Source: Chryseolinea serpens (lineage in GTDB: Bacteria; Bacteroidota; Bacteroidia; Cytophagales; Cyclobacteriaceae). Taken from it: a stretch of 64,000 nucleotides of DNA. Location of the stretch: assembly GCF_900129725.1 (NCBI RefSeq), contig NZ_FQWQ01000001.1, positions 310,001-374,000 on the forward strand, in the 5' to 3' direction. The notes beneath the pieces were generated by a model that saw only the letters and a program-made list of their open reading frames with translations, was not told the origin of the DNA and did no database searches. A program made the translations under genes and the position numbers. Below, piece by piece: positions 26,127-39,314 of the stretch (position 1 is the stretch's first letter; each line of letters begins with the position of its first letter).

Positions 26127-29100
26127 TCACTTAACGATGTGCACCCAATTTTTACAAGTAGCCAGGTCTCCAATCTTGAGATGAACATAATATACGCCCG
26201 TGGCCAGGTTATTTCCATTCCAATCATTTTTGTAATCGGATGACTCGAAAACCGTTTTGCCCCACCGGTCGACCACGGTCAATTGCACGGGCAGACCAAC
26301 CTCGCCGGGAGGGATCTTGTCGGCGCCGAAGCTTACCATGAAATTGTCGTTGTAGCCGGGTGAGCCATCCGGGGTGAACACGTTGGGGACCATGAGCGTG
26401 TACACCGGCAGCTTTATCGTTTCTTCGGAAAAACAGATGCTCTTTTGTGCCGTGAATTTCAGCGAATACATGCCATCTTTCTCATAGAGGTGCTCCACTT
26501 CGGTTTCAGTGGAACTCGTTCCATCACCAAAGTCGAAGCGAAAGACTACGTCATCCTCCGGGGGGCTTAGGTTTTGAACATAAATGGATGGGCGATCAAC
26601 ACAATTGTCGATGAGACGATGCTGCCATTTCAAAGCAACACTGTCGATCACGGTCACGTTTATGGTGTCTTTTCCGACGCAGCCATGTGGATCGGTTGCG
26701 GAAAGAAAATATTGCGTGGTCTGTGCGGGTTTTACAAATGGCGAAGGATCGGATGAAGTATAGCTGTGATCTTTCGTAGACCATGCATACACACTTCCGC
26801 CGGTGGCGATCAAATGGAAGGACGTGCCGGCGCAGATCTCACCATCATCGCCGGCTTCAATTTGTTCCCTGAAATAATGAATGGTTTTTGTGACGGCATC
26901 ATTCTTATTACAGGTGTTCACGTTGGAGGCCTTCAATTTTACGATGTAGGTGCCGGGCTGTTGATATTCGTGAATCAATGAAACGGTGTCGCTGATCTGG
27001 ATCGGCGTTGAACCATCACCAAAATCCCAGGTGAAATCAATGCCGTTCACACTTTTGTTTTTAAACCGCACAACATCCGGAGAGCAAACATTGTCGGAGC
27101 CAAAGTTTGCCAGAAACGCATGAACATTGGGGATGATGCCCACGTTTAGTGTATCTTTTTTGGAGCAACCATTCGCATCCACCACCCTGACAAAGTAAGT
27201 CGTCGCCTTCGTTGGCCGGACCACGGGAGCGCGGTCAGCGGAAGTGAAGGTCCCATCTTCGCTGACCCAGTTGTATTGAACGCCCCCACTTGCCGAGAGC
27301 TGAAAACTGTTCCCTTCACACACCAGGCCGTCGGCCTCTACCTGAATGTTGTCTTTAAAATAGTTGATGATCTTGGTGGTCGAATCGGTCTGGCTACACG
27401 TGCTCAGGTCGGTGATCTTCAGTTTGACTTTATACTGACCCGCCCGTTGATATTGATGGATCACACTCCGGGGGTCGGTGTCGACCTGGTTGAGTATGGT
27501 CCCGTCGTCAAAATTCCAGACAATGGTCTTTCCCCCGGTGCTGAAATTTTGAAAGACGATCGAATCGGGATAACAAACATTGTTGAACCCGGGCATGGTC
27601 AGCGCAGTATTGTTCGTATCGAACATGGCCTTGAGCGAAGACAAGTCGAACTTGAAGGCCGCATTATTGCAATTCGCGCTAAGGTTCCGTCGCGATTTGG
27701 CATTGGGCGAAGTGGGAAAATCGGAAGCAGGCAAGTCGTTCGGCGTTCCAAAGGCGCAGCCCGAGCAAACGGCATGATAGACGATGCCATACTTATCGAA
27801 GCGCGACGTTCCGCCGTCGACGTGCGTTTTTGAAGAATTACCACCCAGGTAAGTCGAATACACCAGGGTGGAGGCGTCGCCGTTCAAGACCATGAAATAG
27901 AAATCAGAACCCGAGGTGTTCTTCTGATAGGCGTCGCTGGTGATGGGCATCCCGAAGGTGGTGCTTTGCCAGAAACCGGTTTGGGTGCTTGAATTCACAA
28001 AACCTCCCCAACCTGCCATGTAGATGTTGTCGCAGTCGTTCACCAGGAATGCCGTGGGAGAAATATTCGGGATGACCAGTCCGTTGGTAGACCCCGAGCC
28101 AAACACGGTAGAGAATTTCAACGCGCTGAGATCGGATGAAAATTTTTGCAGAAACTGGCCGCTGTTGGGGTTGTTGTATACCCCGGGAGTTATTGGCATG
28201 TGGCCGGCGGTCTGGCCATAACAAAACACATTTCCACTGGCATTGAGGTCTACAAAGTAAACCTGGTCGAATGAACCGGTGCCCGTGAACGTAGCCTGCA
28301 TGATGGCGCTTCCGTCGGCGGCGAGCCGCGCAATCCAGCCGTCGACGATGCCATTGAAGGTCGTTTGATAGGCGCCAACTGTGGCCGGAAAATCTACGCT
28401 GGTGGTTCCTCCGGCCAGCACAAGGTTCTTGTCATTGTCAAATTTTATCGAATAGGCCGCATCAAAACCGGAGCCTCCCAGGTAGCTCGACCAAACAATG
28501 GACGACAGGTCAGGGGCCAGTTTGACCACGATCCCATCGGTCGTGCCGCTGTTAAAAGTATTGTCGAAGCCGTTCACGATCGGAAAGTCGGCGGACGACG
28601 TGACGGAACTGATGTACACATTCCCCGTCTCATCCGTGATCACATCACCCCGCATCTCATCGCCATAGTTCACGACCAATGGACCGCCCGATTGTTTGGG
28701 TTGGTTCAGCCCGTCGTTGCCCGATCCGCCAAGGAAGGTTGACCCCACCAGGCGATCGCCGGTGGGCGACAAACGGGTAATCACAAGATCCCACTGATCG
28801 TTAGTGTCGAGCACGCGATTAAAGATGGTTGTGCCGAAATTAAACGTTTTGTCAAAGGCGCTGGCCGCGGTTGGGTAGTCGGTTGAACTGGAAATGCCCA
28901 GCACGATCAGATCGCCCGTAGCTTTATCCACCACCAGGCTTTCAGGAGAGTCGTTGTTTGCGCCGCCCAGGTGTGTGGCATATAAAAATTTCGTTCCTGC
29001 CGAATCATATTTGATGACGGCCATGTCAAAATTCCCGTGGTTGGTGGTCTGGAACGCACCCACGGTGGCCGGGAACGAGCCTCCCAGGTTCTGACGTGTT

Positions 29101-29924
29101 ACGCCGGCGGAATACAGGGTGCCATGTTCACCCGGGGTTGCCGTACTTCCCCAGTTGTCGGCGGTGGAACCCGAATAGGTTGAAAAGATCAGGAGCGGAT
29201 CAATGATCAGCGGTTGGCGCGTGTCGTAGTCGGAAGGAAAGGAAAATGAAACTACGTTGTCGCGGAGCCGGTATTCGCTGGGCACGGTCTGTTTGTTAGT
29301 GTCATTGCCCTGGTAGGAAAATGGTTTTAATTCGTTCAGCGAACCCACCCGGGTGCGGATCTTTAGTTCGTCATCAAATTTGTCAATGCCGTCGACACCA
29401 CTGTATTCAATTCTGATTTGCGATGGGTCGGCGCCGGGCTTGACGATGAAATCGTATTTTAAATTGTTCCCAACCGACGTGACCCGGAAATCGATGCCCT
29501 CGTAAACCTCCGGATACAGGATCGAGGCATAGGCCCGCGCATGACTAGCCCAACGGTTGGCATCTTTGCCGACGAAATAATTGTAGTAGCCACTCAGTGG
29601 GTTTTCTACAATGGCTTTGGATTGCGGGTTCGATCCTAAAAAATTTATCTGGAAGTAGTGTCCATCGATCGGCTCATTGGCCGATTGTGCGTCAGATTCA
29701 TTGATAGCCTCGTGATTAGCAAGGTGCCGGTGCTCGATTTCCTCCATGTCGAGGAGCAACACCGAAAAACCTTTGGCGGAGACGCCTAAGCGTCCACCCG
29801 GAACCAACGCCTGAAAGTCAGAGCCGTTGTTCCATTGGCCTTTGTTCTCAATAAACCGCAACGCATGATTATTCTGGGCGACAGCATGAAATGCAATCAA
29901 TAACAGTAGGGGGGCTAACCGCAT
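26127..29924 (-). CDS. giant secreted SBBP/PKD protein with gliding-motility-type C-terminal domain
   Basis: The 1265-residue protein starts with a signal peptide (MRLAPLLLLIAFHAVAQ) and an N-terminal module opening FIENKGQW. Then come SBBP beta-propeller repeats (YSTYSGSTADNW, STFLGGSGNDG, SSYLGGSGFDA) to about residue 740. Three PKD-type domains follow (IVWNFDDGT, FTWDFGDGSTP, FRFDFGDGTSS). The last 90 residues are a type B type IX sorting domain (VPNVFTPDGSPGYNDNF, WGKTVFESSDYKNDWNG). No enzyme motif was found, so it is likely an adhesin or structural surface protein. It is the first gene of an operon with the M4 peptidase. The start at 29924 is chosen for the signal peptide. Confidence 0.9.
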   Translation of the reverse strand: MRLAPLLLLIAFHAVAQNNHALRFIENKGQWNNGSDFQALVPGGRLGVSAKGFSVLLLDMEEIEHRHLANHEAINESDAQSANEPIDGHYFQINFLGSNPQSKAIVENPLSGYYNYFVGKDANRWASHARAYASILYPEVYEGIDFRVTSVGNNLKYDFIVKPGADPSQIRIEYSGVDGIDKFDDELKIRTRVGSLNELKPFSYQGNDTNKQTVPSEYRLRDNVVSFSFPSDYDTRQPLIIDPLLIFSTYSGSTADNWGSTATPGEHGTLYSAGVTRQNLGGSFPATVGAFQTTNHGNFDMAVIKYDSAGTKFLYATHLGGANNDSPESLVVDKATGDLIVLGISSSTDYPTAASAFDKTFNFGTTIFNRVLDTNDQWDLVITRLSPTGDRLVGSTFLGGSGNDGLNQPKQSGGPLVVNYGDEMRGDVITDETGNVYISSVTSSADFPIVNGFDNTFNSGTTDGIVVKLAPDLSSIVWSSYLGGSGFDAAYSIKFDNDKNLVLAGGTTSVDFPATVGAYQTTFNGIVDGWIARLAADGSAIMQATFTGTGSFDQVYFVDLNASGNVFCYGQTAGHMPITPGVYNNPNSGQFLQKFSSDLSALKFSTVFGSGSTNGLVIPNISPTAFLVNDCDNIYMAGWGGFVNSSTQTGFWQSTTFGMPITSDAYQKNTSGSDFYFMVLNGDASTLVYSTYLGGNSSKTHVDGGTSRFDKYGIVYHAVCSGCAFGTPNDLPASDFPTSPNAKSRRNLSANCNNAAFKFDLSSLKAMFDTNNTALTMPGFNNVCYPDSIVFQNFSTGGKTIVWNFDDGTILNQVDTDPRSVIHQYQRAGQYKVKLKITDLSTCSQTDSTTKIINYFKDNIQVEADGLVCEGNSFQLSASGGVQYNWVSEDGTFTSADRAPVVRPTKATTYFVRVVDANGCSKKDTLNVGIIPNVHAFLANFGSDNVCSPDVVRFKNKSVNGIDFTWDFGDGSTPIQISDTVSLIHEYQQPGTYIVKLKASNVNTCNKNDAVTKTIHYFREQIEAGDDGEICAGTSFHLIATGGSVYAWSTKDHSYTSSDPSPFVKPAQTTQYFLSATDPHGCVGKDTINVTVIDSVALKWQHRLIDNCVDRPSIYVQNLSPPEDDVVFRFDFGDGTSSTETEVEHLYEKDGMYSLKFTAQKSICFSEETIKLPVYTLMVPNVFTPDGSPGYNDNFMVSFGADKIPPGEVGLPVQLTVVDRWGKTVFESSDYKNDWNGNNLATGVYYVHLKIGDLATCKNWVHIVK

Positions 29925-30052
29925 AACTTCGCAAACGTATAGACGTTGCAAGGTACGTTAAAAAATTATAAGTAACGGCATCCCTATTCCGGCACCACGT
30001 TTTGATGCTTATTGTAACTTATTGATTTTCAGATAAATTGGAGCTCTTGCGT

Positions 30053-31210
30053 TTATTGCTTTTTGTTCGCGGCGTTGTATTCCTCATCCGTCACTTTTTC
30101 AAGCCACACCACGCGACCAGTTTCTGTATTCTGCGTAATGGCGACATGCGTCATGGATTGGGTTGGTGATGCGCCGTGCCAATGCACAACATTTGGAGGA
30201 CATTTGATCACATCGCCCTTCTGAATGATTTCAATGGGCTTTCCTTTTAGTTGATGATAACCCACCCCGTCGGTCACCAACAGGATCTGACCCGCGTAGT
30301 GTGAATGCCAATGGGTGCGTGCGCCCGGTTCGAAGGTCACATTCCCAACGCTATTGGTCATGACCGAATCCTGTCGCACTAGGTTGTAAACCCAAACGGT
30401 GCCGGTCATGTTGGGATTGACACCGGTTTGACCTTTGGGGAAGATGAGCTCACGGTCCTTTGTGTCCGCAGCGGCAGGCGGTAGCTTGGTGGTCGATATT
30501 TCGCCAAAGACTTTTCTTGCCGTTTCAATTTCCGTTTTACCCACCGACTCGCCGAGTAGAGAGATGATTTCTATGAGCTGATTTTCGGATATCCCCTGGC
30601 GGATCGCGACACGCATATGCGATGAAAGCATCGGCTCAACGCCGCCGATGCTGATCAACGCCGCTACCGTTGCCAGTTCGCGTTCAGCATAGGTTAGAAG
30701 ATCCCTGCTAAAAATATCGGCGAACAAATGCTCCTTGAGAAACCGGTCGATCTCCGGGCTAAAGGCATTGTACCCAGTTAACTCACCTTGGGGTCTTCCC
30801 GTTAACTTCTCGAGTGTCTTCTTTCCGGTTTCGTACTTATCGCCTCCCTTTGGAATGGGCGTCACTTCTTTGCCAACGTCATCTTTGATACCGCTTGCCT
30901 TTCGTTCTTCGAGAACAGCCATTAATGTTTGCAGTCCTCTGATGCTTCGCGGGAAACCAGCGTAGGCATAAACGTGGACAATAACTTCCTTTGTTTCATT
31001 GATCGTAAGCTTTGCGTCTAAGGCTGAATGCAATGCACTTTTGAGTCTATCCAGATCGCCGTTCGCGGTGAAGGCAGCAGTCATCACGATCGCTTGCTGC
31101 CGTGGTGTCAGGGGCTGGTCACCCGGTTTACTCGTCTGTGCAGAGAGAAGAAATGGCGCCCACAGGAAAACAATAGTGAGATAAATTTTGGTAATCGCTG
31201 CGCTTCTCAT
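30053..31210 (-). CDS. secreted protein with two carboxymuconolactone decarboxylase-like domains and a C-terminal cupin
   Basis: This 385-residue protein has a signal peptide (MRSAAITKIYLTIVFLWAPF, then LLSAQ). Two CMD-like helical domains follow: LTPRQQAIVMTAAFTANGDL at about residue 35, and LLTYAERELATVAALISIGG at about 180. Neither has the CxxC pair, so peroxidase activity is not expected. The cupin (residues 255-370) has the metal-ligand motifs HWHSHYAGQ and PPNVVHWHG. The same order occurs widely in Bacteroidota, often next to aldo/keto reductases. It lies 85 bases after the aldo/keto reductase gene and is probably in its operon. Confidence 0.88.
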   Translation of the reverse strand: MRSAAITKIYLTIVFLWAPFLLSAQTSKPGDQPLTPRQQAIVMTAAFTANGDLDRLKSALHSALDAKLTINETKEVIVHVYAYAGFPRSIRGLQTLMAVLEERKASGIKDDVGKEVTPIPKGGDKYETGKKTLEKLTGRPQGELTGYNAFSPEIDRFLKEHLFADIFSRDLLTYAERELATVAALISIGGVEPMLSSHMRVAIRQGISENQLIEIISLLGESVGKTEIETARKVFGEISTTKLPPAAADTKDRELIFPKGQTGVNPNMTGTVWVYNLVRQDSVMTNSVGNVTFEPGARTHWHSHYAGQILLVTDGVGYHQLKGKPIEIIQKGDVIKCPPNVVHWHGASPTQSMTHVAITQNTETGRVVWLEKVTDEEYNAANKKQ

Positions 31211-31295
31211 GTTTAGTTGGGTAAAAATCGCTATTGGGTCGCCTTCTCCAAGTCAGTATTTGTTATGATCGAACCGGCTTCAACATCATGCTGAC

Positions 31296-34783
<3,488 letters not shown>

Positions 34784-34934
34784 AGGTAGTTCATGGCATT
34801 AATTTTTACTTCCCGACACGACGGGTGATCGTTGTTGATAATCAGGCACTTGAATTCAGTGACGTACAAGTTAACGACAAGTATTCCAATGATCAAATCG
34901 AAATGTCCGGAGGGCTCACTAGATTTGACATACT

Positions 34935-35369
34935 ATGCCGGGATCAGCAAGGACCGCCGATATCGATCAAATGATCGCCACCCTTCCACGCGATGAGGCC
35001 GTGTTGGTAAAGCGGCTGCGTGCGCTCATCACGGAATGTATTCCCCAGGCAACGGAAAAGGGATACTACGACCAGGCCCTACCGTTCTACACCAGGAACC
35101 GGCTCATCTGTTTTATCTGGCCGCCGTCTTCGGCTTGGGAACCAAACGCGAATCAGGAAAAGCGAAAGGCAAAAGGTGTGGCGCTCGGTTTTAACCAGGG
35201 AAATTTGATGGCCAATGAAGATGGGGTGTTGCTGGCCGAGGGACGGAAACAGGTCTATATGATGTATTTTAAAAAGCTGGACGACATCGATGAGCAACAG
35301 GTCCGGGCCCTGTTATTCGAAGCCGCCCTGATCGACGAGCAGTTTGCCAAAAAGAAGAAGAAATTGTAA
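34935..35369 (+). CDS. DUF1801 family protein
   Basis: This 144-residue cytoplasmic protein has the DUF1801 core: LVKRLRALITECIPQATEKG, ALPFYTRNRLICFIWPP and VALGFNQGNLMANEDGVLLA. It ends in a lysine-rich tail. Its function is unknown. It lies alone, divergent from the permease gene at 32399, with a 151-bp gap that should hold both promoters. Confidence 0.82.
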   Translation: MPGSARTADIDQMIATLPRDEAVLVKRLRALITECIPQATEKGYYDQALPFYTRNRLICFIWPPSSAWEPNANQEKRKAKGVALGFNQGNLMANEDGVLLAEGRKQVYMMYFKKLDDIDEQQVRALLFEAALIDEQFAKKKKKL

Positions 35370-35443
35370 TTCCCGCAGCGAATTCATCAATAGACGGCCT
35401 GAAAGAAAATCAAACTCGTGAGCGATTACGGGAAGCCTAGTGT

Positions 35444-36307
35444 TTATTGCTCCACGCCATTTCGAAAAGTCGAAACCTCTCGCACGCTGCCGTGCTCGTT
35501 GTAAGAAATGATGGTGCCATTGCCATTTCGAAGTGTGCCGGCGTCGCGGCGTTTGCCATCCTCGGTGAAGTTGGAGACTACTTCCCAGCTAAGACCGTCT
35601 TTGTAGATCTGCTCGATCCAGAGTTGGCCATTGGGATGAAAATATTTTCTCGAGCCGTGAAAAACATCGTCTTTGAAGGTCACTTCTTCCATGATTTTTC
35701 CATTGGGATAGTAGTGGCGCCCCACACCATTGAGCAGGCCATTTCGTATGGGCAGCGTTTTTTCGAGTGTGCCATTCGGATAGAGAATGTGGTCTACATA
35801 CTCCCGTGAACTCCCCAGATATTCCTGCTCCTCTATGATCTTGCCGTCGATCCTGTATTCACGGGCCATGCCGTGTAAGCTGTCGTTTTTAAAGGTACGC
35901 AGCATCGCCAGCGTCCCGCGAAGGGTATACTGCCGCCATTCGCCATTCAGTTGGTCGTTCTTGTATTCTTGTTCCCAGATTTTGTAACGATGCTGGCTAT
36001 TGAGGCTGTCGATCACGTAAACATTAACTTGTCCTTCCTTTTTGCCGTTTTTCCAGGGAGCTTCAAAACACAAGAGTACAGGTCCCGCAATTTTTATGGT
36101 CGTCACGTTGTCGTCATCAATGTCCCACAACACCGCGCTGCTTTTAATGTATGTAATCGACTTTCCGTTCTTTACGCCGTCGTTCACGTTCTTGAAGGTC
36201 CCATCGTTCGACTCTCTCAAATGCTTAACGGTATAGCGCGGCGCTTGTGCCATAATGGAAGTGCCTGCGAATAGGAAAATTACGGTCAGTCTAATGGCGA
36301 TCGTCAT
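35444..36307 (-). CDS. MORN-repeat (YwqK-like) secreted protein
   Basis: This 287-residue protein has a signal peptide (MTIAIRLTVIFLFAGTSIMA) and then six or more MORN/YwqK repeats, for example NGLLNGVGRHYYPNGKIMEE and DDVFHGSRKYFHPNGQLWIE. Proteins with these repeats are sometimes labelled YwqK-type antitoxins, but no toxin gene is adjacent and this one is exported, so that label should not be used. The repeats form an extended beta-sheet that usually serves as a scaffold. The gene stands apart from its neighbours by 70-75 bases. Confidence 0.82.
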   Translation of the reverse strand: MTIAIRLTVIFLFAGTSIMAQAPRYTVKHLRESNDGTFKNVNDGVKNGKSITYIKSSAVLWDIDDDNVTTIKIAGPVLLCFEAPWKNGKKEGQVNVYVIDSLNSQHRYKIWEQEYKNDQLNGEWRQYTLRGTLAMLRTFKNDSLHGMAREYRIDGKIIEEQEYLGSSREYVDHILYPNGTLEKTLPIRNGLLNGVGRHYYPNGKIMEEVTFKDDVFHGSRKYFHPNGQLWIEQIYKDGLSWEVVSNFTEDGKRRDAGTLRNGNGTIISYNEHGSVREVSTFRNGVEQ

Positions 36308-36379
36308 GCGGGTATCCAGGTTCAGTCGTGAAATGTCTCCGGCAATGCTGGGAGGAGCGAGGGAGTCGCCCGGCCCAAT

Positions 36380-37051
36380 CTAAGCCAGCAGCGTTTTATA
36401 GTGCGATGTGATGAATTGATCAATGGAATCCAGGAACGCATCCAATTCCATCTCGTCAAGGTCGATGATCAGATTTTCTTTGTTGGTTGACACCTGAACT
36501 TTGTGAAGGACATTTCTTTCGTCCCGGATGAGCGTAAGGCGTTGGATCTCCTTCAGCGCGAAGACACCCGACTTCTGGTTGTTCTTGTATTCGATGGCGT
36601 TGTCGGTCAGCTTCAGGAAATCGTTGTAGTTATTGATACCGGAAACTAATTTGATAGCGACGGGTATGACCGTGCAGAGGATCGCCCAAATGATAAAGCG
36701 AACGATATGGACGTCGAAATTGAAATAGACAAACGCGAAGATCGCCGGTATGATGCAGTAGATCAGCAGTTGTGTCTTGAGCTTGGTCCTGTGGTTCCTG
36801 AAGGTCACACCGTCTTTGCCGGGTTTTATTCTGATCGGGAACAAAAATTCTTCCCAGAGCACCAGCACCATAATGATGACCGCCGCACTGATCAGAAACA
36901 TGCCGAAGTAAGCGTTTGATGTGCCTTCCATCAGTTCGCGCCAATGCGTGTGGAAGAGCTGCGACGACAAAAAGAACGATAAAACAAAGATCAGTATTAA
37001 AAGCCCTACACTAAATTCTACCGGATAGGTTGGACGAATGATTTTTCCCAT
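36380..37051 (-). CDS. hypothetical four-helix membrane protein with PH-like C-terminal domain
   Basis: This 223-residue protein has four membrane helices (VEFSVGLLILIFVLSFFLSS; FLISAAVIIMVLVLWEEFLF; QLLIYCIIPAIFAFVYFNF; VRFIIWAILCTVIPVAIKLV). A cytoplasmic domain of about 70 residues follows that looks like a bacterial PH-like fold (LTDNAIEYKNNQKSGVFALK, then IQRLTLIRDERNVLH). I do not recognise a family with a known role. The ATG at 37051 is preferred over more upstream codons because those add a non-protein-like lead-in of 53 residues before the first hydrophobic helix. Confidence 0.7.
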   Translation of the reverse strand: MGKIIRPTYPVEFSVGLLILIFVLSFFLSSQLFHTHWRELMEGTSNAYFGMFLISAAVIIMVLVLWEEFLFPIRIKPGKDGVTFRNHRTKLKTQLLIYCIIPAIFAFVYFNFDVHIVRFIIWAILCTVIPVAIKLVSGINNYNDFLKLTDNAIEYKNNQKSGVFALKEIQRLTLIRDERNVLHKVQVSTNKENLIIDLDEMELDAFLDSIDQFITSHYKTLLA

Positions 37052-37260
37052 GATGCCTTCTAAATAATCGACAATAATTTGGGTGCGATTATAAGAAAAA
37101 ATATGAGTTAAATAGTATTTTTTTATTTCGGGAGGTTGTGCTACGACGGTCGCCAATGTGCTGCTGCTCAGGGAGTGACAAATCATGAGCAGCGATTTTT
37201 TTAAGCACATTCCTTCCTCGTGATGGGCGTTTCCGGAGGGAAATTCTTCTGTCCTGAAAT

Positions 37261-38343
37261 TTAAAGCGCCACAATTTTTCCCGTGCGCACCGATTCATCG
37301 CAGGCGAAGGCAATGCGAAGACTGTTCACAGCGTCCTGGACATGGTCGGTGAGGTCGATATTTTCGTGGATCGCCTTCAGGAAATAGCGCTGCTCACGAT
37401 TGCAAAGCTCCTGGTGATCGGGCTCATCTTTCAGGTTGATCCACTCGTCTGCCTTTTGGAACTCATCGTTCTTGTCGAGTGCCGCATGGTGGTATCGCAG
37501 TGATTCTGTTTTGGTGTGCGACTCCACAGAATCGGATTTTCCCGTGCCGCCTGCTTCGCGGGCCACGATAGACACGCAACCCTTGGGGCCGATCACATCC
37601 TTTACAAAAAAGGCCGTCTCGCTCATCATAGGACCCCAGCCCGCCTCATACCAGCCCACCGATCCATCTTCGAAACGGATCTGCAACTGGCCGTAGTTAT
37701 AGTTGCCGGCAGGGATTTCCTCCGTGAGCCGGGCGCCAATAGCGCTCACCTGCACCGGCTTGGAGCGTGTCATCTGGCACATCACATCGATGTAATGCAC
37801 GCCGCAATCCACGATGGGGCTCAGGCTTGCCATCAGATTCCGGTGCACCGTCCACATGTTGCCATGGCTCTGCTGGTTGAGGTTCATGCGCATGACGAGC
37901 GGCTTGCCCAGTTCGTGCGCAAGCTGAACAAATCGCTCCCAGGAGGGGTGGTGACGCAGAATATAACCGACCACCAATTTTTTCTTTGCCTTCCTTGCCG
38001 CTTCGGCCACGCGCTCTGCACCGGCCACGGTATCGGCCAGGGGTTTCTCAATGAACACATGACATCCCTGCTCCAGCGCCTGGATGGCAAAGCTTTCGTG
38101 TGTGTCGGGATAAGTTGAGATGCAGACCGCGTCAGGTTTGGTCGCCTGCAATGCCTTTTCATAGTTGTCAAACAAAGCGTAGCCGCCACCGAGCTTCGCA
38201 TTCAGCACTTCCTTACTTTTTCCACTGGAAACCAGGCCGCAGATCTCGACGCCTTTCATGGTGTGATAAGCCTGCGCATGGGAGGCCCCCATATTGCCGC
38301 AGCCGACAACAAGGACCCTTAACAATTTTGTTTGATCAGACAT
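37261..38343 (-). CDS. Gfo/Idh/MocA family oxidoreductase
   Basis: The 360-residue protein has an N-terminal NAD(P)-binding Rossmann fold (LRVLVVGCGNMGASHAQAYH, glycine motif near residue 14) and the family's EKP motif (HVFIEKPLADT, near residue 97). The C-terminal beta-sheet domain has GVHYIDVMCQM with the usual His in the active-site helix. It likely oxidises or reduces a sugar or inositol derivative; no sugar-catabolic genes are next to it, so the substrate cannot be named. Confidence 0.9.
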   Translation of the reverse strand: MSDQTKLLRVLVVGCGNMGASHAQAYHTMKGVEICGLVSSGKSKEVLNAKLGGGYALFDNYEKALQATKPDAVCISTYPDTHESFAIQALEQGCHVFIEKPLADTVAGAERVAEAARKAKKKLVVGYILRHHPSWERFVQLAHELGKPLVMRMNLNQQSHGNMWTVHRNLMASLSPIVDCGVHYIDVMCQMTRSKPVQVSAIGARLTEEIPAGNYNYGQLQIRFEDGSVGWYEAGWGPMMSETAFFVKDVIGPKGCVSIVAREAGGTGKSDSVESHTKTESLRYHHAALDKNDEFQKADEWINLKDEPDHQELCNREQRYFLKAIHENIDLTDHVQDAVNSLRIAFACDESVRTGKIVAL

Positions 38344-38468
38344 GATGGGATGTATTGGACAGGCGACAATTTTAGCGGAAAATGCCGTTATATTAAAACG
38401 GATCTGTCACTATTTTAAATTTGGAGGATAGCGATGAGCAGCGGTCCGGTTGTCCGAAGAAACAGGGA

Positions 38469-39314
38469 TCAATTGTTCTTATACTTCGTAACGTCCAGCG
38501 CAACGCCCACATAGTTGCCGTTGGGCAACATGGAGTTCACCCAGCTGAACCACACCTTCTTTCCATCTTTGCTTATAAGACTGGTTTCCATGGACATGAT
38601 TTCTTTTGGAAGAATGTTCGGATAATTCAAGATATAATCGCGACTGATCCATCCGTCCCGTAAATTCTGTGAGCTCCACCAGCCCTCCTTCACCAACTCT
38701 TTCGGGTCGTATCCCAGAAGATTTTGTACAGAGGGGCTGACAAAAACAATGTCACCCTCCTTGTTGGCGACAATGGAAAGGACGTTCAGCTTTTCGAGCG
38801 TGGAATGAGATTTTTTTACACTCGAAATAAGTTTCAATCGAACGGCGATCACAATACCGAAAACGCCAAGGGCGATGATCAGATTCAGGAATGCCATCAG
38901 GTTTTCATGTCCCAAATGCGAACTCGAATAGGCCAGCATCGATGCTAGTAAGATGATGGCACTCTGCACCCCGTAGTAGAAGAGACTGTTGATGATCACG
39001 GAACTGGCGCCCACCACTAAGATCAAAATGATAACCGCATTGGGATCGAACCGATTGATCACCACAAACGCGATGACATAGAAGAGGGTGGACAGATACA
39101 GAAAAAGCGAAAAGTAGGTGACCGTGATGGCCCGCTTGAACCGGAAATAGGTGGAGATAAAAGCTACCGATCCCAGCCCAATGATCGTCCAGCGCACGGC
39201 ATCCAGATCGGTCAGCTCCGGCAGGAAGCGGTCATACAGCAGTTTGGTCACGGCGGCGGTAACGGAAAACAACGCGATGACCAATCGCACAGAGCCGATC
39301 GATTGTCGCAGCAA
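38469..39314 (-). CDS. membrane PAS-domain protein without an output domain
   Basis: This protein (281 residues from a TTG start at 39314) has six to seven membrane helices (VRLVIALFSVTAAVTKLLYD to LIIALGVFGIVIAVRLKLI), then one PAS domain (STLEKLNVLSIVANKEGDIV, with VSPSVQNLLGYDPKELVKEG) ending GNYVGVALDVTKYKNN. No kinase, cyclase or helix-turn-helix follows. No in-frame ATG exists between the first codons and an upstream TAA near 39380, though the upstream frame still reads like protein (PGTYQSLRYQSLLRQ). The true start is therefore a non-ATG codon, or the 5' end has been lost. It may sense without an enzyme of its own. Confidence 0.75.
   Translation of the reverse strand: MLRQSIGSVRLVIALFSVTAAVTKLLYDRFLPELTDLDAVRWTIIGLGSVAFISTYFRFKRAITVTYFSLFLYLSTLFYVIAFVVINRFDPNAVIILILVVGASSVIINSLFYYGVQSAIILLASMLAYSSSHLGHENLMAFLNLIIALGVFGIVIAVRLKLISSVKKSHSTLEKLNVLSIVANKEGDIVFVSPSVQNLLGYDPKELVKEGWWSSQNLRDGWISRDYILNYPNILPKEIMSMETSLISKDGKKVWFSWVNSMLPNGNYVGVALDVTKYKNN

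Noticed and set aside
35444-36307. A toxin-antitoxin system, because YwqK-like proteins are often labelled antitoxins
   Set aside because: The protein is exported, and no toxin-like gene lies next to it.
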